Source: Corbicula japonica (lineage: Eukaryota; Mollusca; Bivalvia; Venerida; Cyrenidae). From it: a DNA stretch of 64,000 nt. The position numbers and the translations under genes are program-made. Location of the stretch: NCBI GenBank assembly GCA_038501625.1, contig JAZAYU010000080.1:868001-932000 (forward strand), written 5' to 3'. Of the stretch, positions 1 through 12,500 are shown piece by piece (positions within the stretch are counted from its first letter, which is position 1; the number at the start of each line of letters is the position of its first letter). The notes under the pieces are model-generated. The model saw only the letters and a list, made by a program, of their open reading frames with translations. It had not been told where the DNA came from and made no database searches.

Positions 1-311
1 TTGACTGCAGAGAGGTACAGGCTGTTCTGGATCTACTCTGTTGCCCATATGATTACTATAGCATCATTTAATTTTTGCAGGGAAGAATTTTTGCCGAAAA
101 TGGGCAGATCACAAATTTGAGGGGGCATGAATTCACACAATTGTTTAATTCTATTAAGAAATGCTGTTAAATGGTGTATTTTGGCTGGGTTTGAATTTGG
201 TGCTATTGCTTAAGTGCCAAATAAGAGAAAATTAAACCTGTCACTGTGTAAAATAAAATGATACCACAGTATAAGCCATTTCCAGAAAGGGTTAACATAT
301 TTCCATTGCAG
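1..311. other. Intron sequence before the first visible SLC28-like exon
   Basis: AT-rich, with no exon that can be joined to the 312 exon. Only the polypyrimidine stretch and TTGCAG acceptor at 309-311 are informative. Confidence 0.5.
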
Positions 312-503
312 GTAAAGTGGCGCCCAATTTTAGGAGGCTTCTGTATACAGTTCTACTTTGCTGTGATAATCCTGCGATGGGATGTGGGTTATGAGGTCTT
401 TCACTGGCTTGGACAACGTGCTCAGCAATTCCTAGCCTTCACAGATTATGGGGCAGAGTTTGTGTTTGGACCAAAATACACAGACCATATCTTTGCTATG
501 AAG
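312..503 (+). CDS. SLC28A: SLC28-like exon 1 of 8 visible
   Basis: Phase 0/0 exon of 64 codons, from VKWRPILGGF to the YTDHIFAMK motif. Acceptor TTGCAG and donor AAG/GTTTGT. It encodes the stretch around FVFGPKYTDHIFAMK, which comes just before HP1 in the CNT core. Confidence 0.93.
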
Positions 504-3500
504 GTTTGTACAAATTTTGATTTTAACAGATTATAAGGTGTCTTACTCATTTACTCCTTTTATCACCCTCTGTCTGTTCTTGATCTACACTAGTCACTGC
601 ATGGTCAGAAATAACATAACAGCAGTTCAGAATAATACAGGATATACTGAGTATCGTTGGGAGAAAAGAGTTAAAATATTTGTGGCATGCCATTCCAATG
701 TTTTAAGAAAAAACATTTATTAAATTTAACTAATCATGGCATATGGTTTTCTCTTTGTGTGGTATTTAGTGACAGTAGTGATGGTAATGTGTACAGTCTG
801 TAGAAATATTGACAGGTCAACTTGGCTTATTATTATTTCTGGTACAATTTTGATAGGCAGTGATTACACTTTTTTAACTATGGTGAAGAATGTTTGCAAG
901 TATTTGTATGTATGTACTGTATCATTGTGTGGCTTCCCAGGACTAAGGTAGATTTATTTAATGTTCCTGGTATTTTCCATTGATTAAAGTTTGAATTTGA
1001 GAAGTGAAACTATCTTCCAGTACTTTGGTTTCAGGTTCTACCAGTGGTGGTGTTCTTCAGCTGTGCTATCAACGTCCTGTATTACATCGGTGCTATGCAG
1101 ATGATTATCAGCAAGATTGGCTGGGTCCTCCGGAAGGTCCTTGGTACAACGGCCCCCGAGTCTCTGTGTGCTGCAGCCAACATCTTCATTGGACAGGTGA
1201 GTGGGTGGGTTCTCTGGTGAGTCTCTGTGTGCCGCAGCCATCATCTTCATTGGACAGGCGGGTGGGTGAAATTGGTTTACACATGCAGAACTAATATGAT
1301 GGCAGTACATGCAATGAGCTCAGAATGTGTGCAAGTGCATCAAGTTTTAATTTCTTTTATTAACCCTTTTCTCCATATATACACCTTTTTATGCATGTGC
1401 AACCAGTGTAAATCCAGATCAGCTGGCACAACTGTGCCATCTGATCAGGATCTGCACTGGTTGCATTTTGATCAGAAATAACCTAATGAATAAAAAAGGA
1501 AACAGTTTAGATCCTGATCAGATGGCAAGGATGTGCAAGCTGATCTTAATCTCAACTGTTCGCCCACGCATTAAAAGTGTATCTATGGGGGAAAGGAATA
1601 ACAAGAGATTTTACTGTACCTGTTTTCAATCATAATAACCTACTTCCTTGTTACATGTATTTTAATTTTATCTATCATCAATAACAATTAAATCATCATC
1701 ATCGTCATCAATGGGAAAATATTCAGTTCGCCTGGTAGAATTTATATGTCTGTACATGCAAAAAATACACAGTACAATAGCAACCACTCCGGCTGTGGCA
1801 CACATAGCCCAGCCAATGTGCAGATCTGTTGCCTGGTAACCAATCTCCCCGGTATCGGCAACCGCATACACTAGGACACCTATCACCATGAGCAGACCTG
1901 TAACAGTAGAATTATTATTTTAAATTACAAAGTGGATGCAAAAAATTGTTTTCAAATTAGAAGAGTTCGAAGGAAGAATCATTATTATGCATTTGTGCAG
2001 AGAGGCAGATGTAATATGAAATGGTATCTGCAATGATCAACAGTAGACTATTGCAAAACTTAAAAATTTAAAGGGTAATTAAAAAAAATTGTACAATTAA
2101 AAAAAAATTACAAAAGAAATTGTCTAGTTATCTCCCTTATATCAACTTAAAACCTACTGGATGGATTCACTTCTAAACTTAGTATGTATAGTTCGATTTT
2201 GACCCGTGAGCTGTGACCTTTTGGACAAGTCCATTGTTATAATCCTAAATAGGTAAAGTACGTCAATTTACAAAGGTACCGTTAATTTACTTAACTTATA
2301 TGGCATTAAAAAATGTTCAGCAGCCAAAAGTTAGTCACGGCGAAATAGCTCAGTGGATAAAGATCTCGAGCTATGATTCCAAACATTGCAAGTTCGAATC
2401 CAATTAAAGTAACTTTTTTATTTTTGTCTTTCATTTACTTGTTTAAATATTAATTTAGTCCGCATGATATTATTTAGTTAATTGTTAATTTATCATTATC
2501 TTTTGCAAAGCCTTTTGATTTAGTTCCTGTTCATTTTTTTTAAATATATTGTTGTTGAGCAGCTTGCCGTCCCCCATTCACCGCTGCCCCAAAGGGGCAC
2601 TGACACTTGTGAATCCTGACTTTCTGTAAACAATTGTAGTTAATGGAACCTTCATAACATTCTCTTCTTTTCAAAACCATTTTGTACAATGTATTGGCAT
2701 CGTCCGAAAACTGTATTTTGAGTAAGCTTCGATCGCGACATCTTACCAACTGACTTGATGAAAGCTTACTCGACATTTGCACGTTTTTTTGACAATTTTG
2801 TTGGTGTCTACATATTTGTAATGAAAAGAATGACATTAAAAATAAGATCCGCTCACAGGATTCGAACTCACAACCCTTCTGACACATTATCAGAAATCAG
2901 AAGCGTTACTGCCACGGCTATGAAACCTTTTTGTTACATGTTTTTCAATTTCAAAATTATGAGATATGATAGGACAATCTAACTTCCCTATTTTGTGGAA
3001 TATTCCAAAAATCTATAAATACAAAAGTGCATTCACGGCTCAACGCGTAAAATCGGACTATACCTGGTGATGAGAAAACATGCACTGCACAAGAACAATT
3101 ACTCTATCTCTATGTCAGCCTTTATAATCTCCCTTAGTTAATCTTTCTTGGTATATTTTGTATTTTAAGTGATCATTTTACAGTTATAAACCAGATACAT
3201 GTATATTGACCTTACACCATCTTGAAATACAGCCTAAGAATATTTTACTCTCCGGTTATTTAAGGGGTGGGTGGGGTTTTGGGAGCATCCATGGTTCCAT
3301 ATTCTTGTTTTAATTCAATATATAACATTTTTTAACAAATAGCTTCTTTATGAAAAATTTAATGAAAAGAAAAGCAACAGGATCCTTGTTTACATTTTTT
3401 AAAAGTAAGATGAAACTTGATGAGTTTATGTATGAAAACTCATTTTCACTATAACATTAAATTAAAAACTTTATCTTTGGCAGCCCTTTTAAGCTTGCAC

Positions 3501-6500
3501 AAAAACTGACTTGTTTAGTATTATTATAAGTTCATAAATGAAGCAACTGAAGAAGAATAAAATGTCTGCAAAGAGAAAAAAGTAGTACCTCCACTGGCTG
3601 CCTCAGCACCCACCATTTCTAAATGGAACTTTTTCTTCTTACACTTGCTGTTGATGATAGTGCCGAATGCAAAAATAAGAATGAGATCTCCACCTATCTC
3701 CAAGGTTATCACAAAGTGATTGAACACTGGGAAGTCAAGGTTGTCACACCACTCTGTAATAAATATCACATAAGCAATTGAATTAGATCTTAATTCATCA
3801 ACTTAGTGCAATAACAATATAACTCCTTATAATTTCATTTGTACTTATCTCATTTTCGCACTAAAGTGATATTATTTTCATCCTTTCCTTCATAAATACC
3901 CTTATCACATTAGCAACAGTGTAGATCCAGATCAGCGGACAAATTTGTCAACTCCGATCAGGATTTCTACTGTTTGCTTTTAGGTTCTTTGGGTTATTTT
4001 AACTAAGAGGTGACCAGTGTAGATCCAGATCAGATAGTATGCATGTGCAGGCTGAACTAAATCGACACTCATTCATAATTCTAAATGAGTTAGACCAGTA
4101 TTGCAGCATTTCTTTTTTTTTTTCAATTGCAAGGTTAAAATATATCACTATGCCTTTACACCATATACTGGTTTACGCACTTTATCGTGTGTACAACCAT
4201 TGAGATCCAGATCAGCTGGTACATTTGTGCTGTTTGATCAGGATCTGAACTTGTGGAATCTTGGTCAGAAATAACCCAGTTAATCTAAAAGCGGACTGTG
4301 TATATCATCATCAGAGGACAAGGATGTGCCATCTGATCTTGATCTACACTGGTAGCACAGTCTTTAAAATGCATATATATGAAGTAAAGGGATAATAAAC
4401 TAAAGAAACCCAGATAATCTGTTACATGAAAAGACAGTTTACCATGCAGCAATATATCAAATATGAAGTGAGAACACAAGTGTAGAAACTGAACACCATT
4501 GGTATAGATGGGAATGTCATTACTGTTTGAAGCAGAGGTCAGACTGGATAACCAAGATTCTGTTTATTCCAGATGAGTGTACCTTAAAGTGGTTTATTCA
4601 AGTTCATTTAGAAAAAAGATTTTTGCTACATATATTAAGGTAGCACCAGAAAAAGATATGTTTGGTGATACTTGTTATGTTTTAGTTGTTACTATATTTA
4701 AAAAGAACTTTATCTTTTATTTTCCTAAAAGTTAAACAATTTTGTTACACTGTCTGACTACAGAATGTTATTCCTACAGCCAAAAGCATAATAAGCAGTA
4801 CTCACTTTTCAACCATCATGATTTTTTTAAAAAAGAATGCAAAACTTTAAATAATATCAACTTAATACTTAATGAAAATAACAGAATATAATTCTTGAAT
4901 TCATCTTAAAATAGCAATAGCTGAACATTTCAAAAATATCACCAAAGGCCTGCTTTCCCTTGATGTGGTTCAAGTAATGTTAAAAATTTACTAAAAATAT
5001 ACAGGTTTTATTGCATGTGCAACCAGTTTAGATCCAGATCAGATGGATGTCCTTTTTGATCTGGATCTATGCTGTTTGCCCATGGGTAACAGCCATATCT
5101 CATGGAGTAAAAGGTAAGGTGACCTACCTTGGACATCCAGCACACAATCTTCCACTCGTCTTTCAATGCATTTCCTCTGCCATAGACCCTCTCGTATGTT
5201 CACATGTATTACACAGCTAGGCTTTTCAACAGTAGAGTTCACCATGTGTTCGTGTTCTTTATGATACCAGACAGGTATTGCTATACCCACCACGTTTGCA
5301 AGAACTAGAAGAACCAGCACTGCTGCAGCTATATTTTCTCCCTTTTGATTCATGGTTTAATCAGCTGCTCAACAGTAAATGGTCAGAGTTATCTCCCTTC
5401 CCACCTTCTTGATAATAAGTTTTCCTTTCATAAGCCTTTTTGGCAGATATTTATTTATCCTCTCATGGCTTATCAGTTTCTTAACAGGAAATGGTCAGTG
5501 GTTACATATAATCTCCCTTTTCCATCTTCTTCTTTATTTGTCTGTTCATTAGCTCTTTTTGACAATTAATTTATCCTCTCATGAGTGGTCAGTTTCTAAA
5601 CAGTAAATGGTCAAGGTTATCTCCCTTACCACTTTTTTGTAAGTTTATTTTGGCAGTTATTAAATTGTCCTCTCAACATTTCTAAGTGTTAACTCCATTT
5701 CTGCTATTGATCTACAAATATTATCTCCCTTGTGAATTCTTCAAGTTATTCAAGTTATCTGACTTGTATTTTTAATCCAATGTGTCTGATGTTGTATTTT
5801 TTTAAATCTAATGTCTTTGACTCTGATTCCTGAAATGGTTTCACTGCGGCTGAAAATAGCTATTCTCCTTCAAGTTTTAAATTTAAAAATGTAGAAAATT
5901 TGGTCTTTCAAACACTTCATAATCTTTATACTATTCATTAAGTTTATTTGTTAAAAAATTTACACATAGTAAATAAATCTCACTTTTTATGTACTATTTT
6001 ATGAAAACAGTGATTTCCCACAATCCCTCATTGTATTGAATTTTGTGGTTAAAGTGTAAAATTTCTAGATTTCAAGTTGTTGTTTTTTGTACTTCATAGT
6101 TGTCCTTTTATAAGCTGATAAGGAAGTCCAACATTTGAATGAATGAATGCATTTAACATCAGTGTTACAAAAAGAGAAAATATTAACTTAAAATTAAAGG
6201 TGGTGAAAAATAGGCTTGGTGAAGTTTCAAATGCTGAAAATAATATAAAAATATTAAGTAAATGAGTTATATTTTAAACTTGAACCAGGGATATTTTATT
6301 TGCTGACCATGCATAGCTGGCTTGGTAGTTTTGGCTGTAAGAATAAGTTCAAGATTACTTTATGTTTAAAGTGGTGCTGAAAATTTGTTTTCCATTATAC
6401 TGGGTCCTTGTCAATTGGATAAACATGGCAAACCTTAATATCCACAGCTATGCTGAAAAAAAAACGAAAGCAAAAAAGGTTCTGAGTTATATTAAATAAA

Positions 6501-9500
6501 AAGCTGGTAGACCCTTAAAACCTTATAGCCTCATCCCGTGACTTGCTTATCAAGCAACAATTGAAATACATTAACCCTTTTCTCCATATATACACATTTT
6601 TATGCATGTGCGACCAGTGTAGATCCAGATCAGCTGGCACATCCGTGCCGTCTGACCAGGATCTGCACTGGTCTCATTTTGGTTAGAGATAACCGAACAA
6701 ATCAAAATTGAACAGTAGATCCTGATCAGATGGCACAGATGTGCCGGCTGATCTGGATCTAATTGTTCACCCTCGCAATTAAGGTGTATCTATAGAGGAA
6801 AGGGTTAAAGTCTCATGATAAAATCATTTTTGATTTTGTAACAAAAAGTAATATACATGTATTCTGGTATTTACCCTTAAGCTTCACCCCTGTTAATCAC
6901 TTCCTTACAGATTGATAATTAGAATTAATACATTTTTATGAGATTTCTTCCCGAGTCTCTGGATCGTGTCCAAAAACAACATGATTCATACAGTATGATT
7001 TGTTTAAGTTTTAGCTTGTTGACAAATTTATGTCACTTTTAAATTGATAATTTAGATGTTCACTTCAGTTAAAACTTAAGGGATTGCCACACTCCTCCCA
7101 ACTTTGTTCATCGATAAAAAGAAAAATATCAAAATCTCAATAACGACAAAATGCCGTTAAATGAAACTTTGCACAAATGTATGTAATTAATGTATCTTTA
7201 TTTTGCAGATGGTAAGACACGTTAGAAGAGTAAAGACAAATAGCGAGATCTAAAAATTCCCTTAACTTCTATTTACATAAATTCACAAAAACTAAAAAAC
7301 ACAAAACATCATTTTAAAAGCCCACATTAGTAATATGATACTGACAACAATTTGTTGTGTCCTCGTGACTTACATATGTAAACTTTACGAGATATTAGTA
7401 ATAGTGTGTTTGACCTTCAAGTTTCTGGTCGCTGCCTGGTCGTGTAAACGGATGACAATCACTGATTTCTCTTTTACTAGTTGAAATTTTTTTACAAAGT
7501 ACACAACATGTTCTTGTCAGTATCATTGCGGTCACGTGGGAATTCAAAATTATGTTTTGAATCGCTTAGTTTTTGTGAATTTATGTAAATAGAATTTTAA
7601 GGAATTTTTAGGTCTAGCTTTTTTTCTTTACTTTTCTAACGTGTCTTACTGTATGCAAAATAAAGATTCATTAGTAACATTTATATGTGCAAAGTTTCAT
7701 TGAACGGCATTTTGCCATTAATGAGATTTTGATAATTTTCTTTTTATCGATGAACAAAGTTGGGAGGAGTGTGGCAATCCCTTAATCACCACAAAAGAGT
7801 TGTTTCAAACAGAAAGGTATAGAACCTATATTATGTGCAGCTATTAGAACCGATATGTCTTTTGTTTTGGAAATTAAACACAATTTTAACCATGCTCTAT
7901 ATATATTAACCCTTTCCTGGATATATACGGATTTTTACGCGTGTGCGGCCAGTGTAGATCCAGATCAGCCGGCACATCCGTGCCGTCTAATCAGGATCTG
8001 CACTGGTCGCATTTTGGTCAGGAATAACCTAATGAATTAAAAAGCGAACAGTTTAGATCCTGATCAGACGGCACGGATGTGCCGGCTGATCTGGATCTAA
8101 ACTGTTCGCCCTAGCAATAACGGTGTGTCTGTACAGGAAACGGTTAAGGGTTTTATCATATGTGCGAACATGTAGATCCAGATCAGTTAGCACATCTTTG
8201 CTGTCTGACAAGGATCTTCACTGTTTGCTTTTTGGTTAGAAATAAACCTAATGAATTAAACAGTGTAGTTTTAGATCAGATGACACAGATGTGCCAGCCA
8301 ATCTGGATTTTTATACTGTTAACCCTTGTGACAACAGCCATATCTGGCCTGAAGGTTATAAAGCTGAGATTGGAAACCAGTCTCAAATCTCAAGCATCTG
8401 ATTGGCTGAAATGGGGACTGGTTGCCATTTCAGCCAATCAGATGCATGAGATTTGAGACTGGTTTCCATGCTCAGTTTTATAACTTTGGGCACTGATGTA
8501 GTAAAGGGTTAACAACCTTTAACGACTAACATTAATCATGACTTATATATGTAGGTTACTGATGCAGACAGATATGATAGATGTTATAGCTGGAAGATGA
8601 GTAGAATTAAAAATATCCATTTCCTCCATATATACACCTATATGGCATGTGCAAACAGTGTAGATCCAGATCAGCCAGCACATCTGTGCAATGTGATCAT
8701 GACCTATTCTGTTTGCTTTTTTTATTTATCAGGTTATTTCTGACCAGAATTTGAGAAAGCAAACAGTGCAGATCCTGATTAGAAAGCATGAATGTGCCAG
8801 CTGATCTGGATCTAAACTGTTTGCTCATACAATAAAAAATATATATAAAGAGGAAAGGGATAACTGACAAGAATCACATAACTTAACACAAAACACTATA
8901 ATCAACTTGTTTTACGGTAAAAATGTTCCTTGTGTTTTACGGTAAAAATGTTCCTTGTTAAAATCAATAAGCTGACAGAATCAAGTATGTAAAAATTAAA
9001 TCAGTTTGAAATAAAAATTGTTCATCAAATCAGCAATACAAAACATAAAATTCACGCTACAGTTATTTACATTTTTTTGCTAAATCCACTCCCACATATT
9101 GTTCATCAGTACACAAAGATTCACTAGATTTTCAATCAGATCAACAAACTAATATCTTATACAGTGTAACTCTTTAGTTGTCTTAAATATAGACCAGTCA
9201 GAAATAATTATTTGGCAGTGACTGTGGTAGGCTGATTATCTCAAGGAACAATCTACAGATCAAAGTAGTTTTCTAACCTACCTGTATTGTTAACTTGAAA
9301 TCAATCATTCACAAAATCTTTAGAGGGACAGCTCACAAATAACCTTTATACAATCAAAAATTCAGTTATTCACTTGGTCTACTATATTAAATTTATGAAG
9401 GATTGTGATTTTGTTACTGTAATGATGATGCATAAATATAAAAACAGAAATACAGAATAAATGGTAGAAATATGTGATCAGCCATGCAGAATTTACACTT

Positions 9501-12500
9501 GTGGATGATTTTATTATTAAAATTTTGTTTAAGTGTTTAATCATTAGTTTTTATAAGGGAGATAATGCATGAAGAAATTAGCTGGTACGACTGGCAGAGT
9601 GACTTCCCATTAATGCTGAGAGGCACTAATTTCCACTTAGCAGGCATGGTCAAAAGATGTAAAACCTAAAGCTATTGAACGACCTTTGTCCCATGTGCAG
9701 CTCTAGATCAACCAACACATAGGTGCCATCTAGTCATGATCTGCATTGTTGCTTTTTGATTCATAAGTTTATATCTGACCAAGAAGCAAACAGTGTAGAT
9801 CCTGTACAGACTGCACAGGTAATCAAAAGGTTTTAATCTGTTTCACCATTGCTTTTACCTCATGTGCAGTCACTGTAGATCCAGATCATCTGGCATATCA
9901 AAGCTGTCTGGTCAGGATTTACACTATTTGCTCGGTTAATAATTTTAAAATTTTGCTCTCACTTTCAACCTTAATGCATATAAATTGCGTATCACGGAAC
10001 AAGTTTCAAAACCAGTGTTGGAAGCATGATTTTTGACCATTTCTGTATGATATTTGTCTATGTTTCATAAAATGATAATAATCTTTCAGTAAACTGTGAA
10101 ATCTATTTAAGTCTATGGCTAATAGAAATCTGGGAAGTGGGTTTTGGTCACTGACTGTACATGGGGTCAAACTATTGGTTCGAATATCTGAGTCATGTAC
10201 ATGTATACCTCAATGAAATGAGCAAACAGTGTAGATCCAGATCAGCTGGCACACTCACGCAGTCTGATGAGGGTCTATACTGTTTACTTTTTGATTTATT
10301 AGGTTTATTCTGACCCAAAAACAAACGGTTCAGATCTTGATCATACAGCACAGAATGTGCTGGCTGATACGGATCTGCACTGTTTGCAAATGCAATAAAA
10401 TGCGTAAATATTGAGAAAAGGAATAAGGGTGTTCAGTGGGATTGTTTGAACTTACTTTGTGGGCAGAAATACGTAATGTTCACAGGGATTTTGGCCAGAA
10501 AGTTGAAAATTACCTTGTGAGTACCCTAAGATTGCCACATTAAAATGAGCCCCCTTTTTGAAATCTTGTATCGAAGCCTGATGGTCTGTAGACTCTGAAG
10601 TGGACCCCTGCCATGGTAGACTAATGGTCCCCTGAAATTTCCTTGCCTCTAGAAATACATATAGTGGTGGAAAGATCATTCCTTAAGACATAAATTAATC
10701 ATTTTAGATACCACTAATTCAATTTGTATAGAAGATCAAGTCTGCTCTTTCAGTAATAATTTTATCAGACCCTGCAATTGATACAAAGCTTGTTAGCCAG
10801 TACAAAAAAAAAGTACAAACATTTTGCATCTGTCACAACATAATTATCTGGCACATCTGTTTGCATTGTGATTCATGAGCTTTCTTACTTACTGAGAGAC
10901 TCAGTGCAAATTCTGATCAGACTGCACGGATGTGCCATCTGATCTTGATGTACAAGTGTCCATGAAATGTGTATGCGGCAAGCTTAAGATCACTGTTACT
11001 TAATATATATTTACATGGATTTGTTTTGTGTGTGTATTGTCTAAACCAATAAAGATATTTACAAGAATTTGGTGAAAATATTAACCATGAAAAGATAATG
11101 CCATATGTTCATGTCCAAGGACCAAGGTCAAGGTCGCTGTCACTTAATACAGAATTTCCATGGTTGAGTTTTGTTCATAACTTCAAAACAATTATCTTGT
11201 TTGTGTCCCTTTACGTAGTTGCATTTTTTGAATGGATTGGGAACCCTTGATCATGAACATACTGTAAATCAGTGCACTTAGTAACCTCTTTTACACCACA
11301 GAGAAATTCAAATATTAGTTGTGTTTCCTTATTGCTTTTGTCAACTTACATAATTTATATGTTTTAGGTTGCTTCCAGTCCAGCTTTTGATCCAGCCTTT
11401 AATGTGCCTAATACTATCTCTTTCAGTCGGAGGCCCCTATCATGATTCGGCCTTTCATGTCCCTGATGACAAAGTCCGAGCTGAATGCTGTGATGACTGG
11501 AGGCTTTGCAACAATCGCTGGTGGAGTGATGGCTGCGTACATTTCCTTTGGGGTAATTTTCTCATTGACTTATCTTTATAAGAACTAAACTCTTTGGCAA
11601 GTTTGTTGCTTCTTCAGTATATATATGACAAAAGCAGCCATTCAAATGTTGTATGAGAGGTTATGCTAATTAAAAGGAGTGACCTAATGGAATGTGATGA
11701 CCATTAGAACCATTAACCATTTACTCTATTTATACATGTTTTAGCACCTGTGCAAAAAGTGTAGATTCAGATCAGCTGGCACTTGCATACCATCTGATTA
11801 GGTTCTGCACTGGTTGAATATTGGTCAGAAATAACCTTATTAATCTAAAAGCGAACAGTGCAGATCTTGATCAGATGGCACAGATGTTCCAGCTGATCTG
11901 GATCTACAATGTTTTCCCATGCTATAAAGGTATATCTATGGAGTAAAGGGTGAATTTCTGCTAGTCCATTCTTTGTTTATTTGAACAGTGTAGACCCTGC
12001 TCAGACTGCAGTGATGATCTGGATCTACACTGATTGCATGTGTGACCATTTTAATAGTAACATTCAAGACAGTATATTTCCTAATCTCACATGTAATCAT
12101 GTCTATAAAAATAAAAGATGAATTACTGTATATTTTTACTCATGTACATAGCTAACAAATACTTTGTAAAAGTTTAGACTGTAATGAAGCAATAAATAAA
12201 AGCTGTTTCTATATTTTCACGCCAGGTACCTCCGGAACATTTACTGTGTGCCTCAGTGATGAATGCCCCATGTGCTCTGGCTGTGTCTAAATTGTTGTAC
12301 CCGGAAACAGAACAAAGTCAGATCAGAAAGCTGTCTGATGTGGATCTTGGAGAAAAGTAGGTGTTCTATAGTTTCACCCAGTTAACCCTTTCCTCTGTAT
12401 AGGTTTTTGAAGCATGCATATGCGAACAGTGTATATCCAGATCAGCTGGCACATCTGTGCTATCTGATCATGATCGGCACTGTTTGCAGTTTGGTTAGAA

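Noticed and set aside
258..311. ATG at 258 as start of the transporter
   Set aside because: CNT proteins extend well beyond this on the N-terminal side, and a good AG acceptor at 310-311 marks exon start. The codons before it are intron.
7855..8456. Frames containing DPDQPAHP or VDPDQLAH type peptides, also near 4285, 13466, 15170 and 17147
   Set aside because: These peptides are translations of family A and B MITE palindromes and recur wherever the MITEs do.
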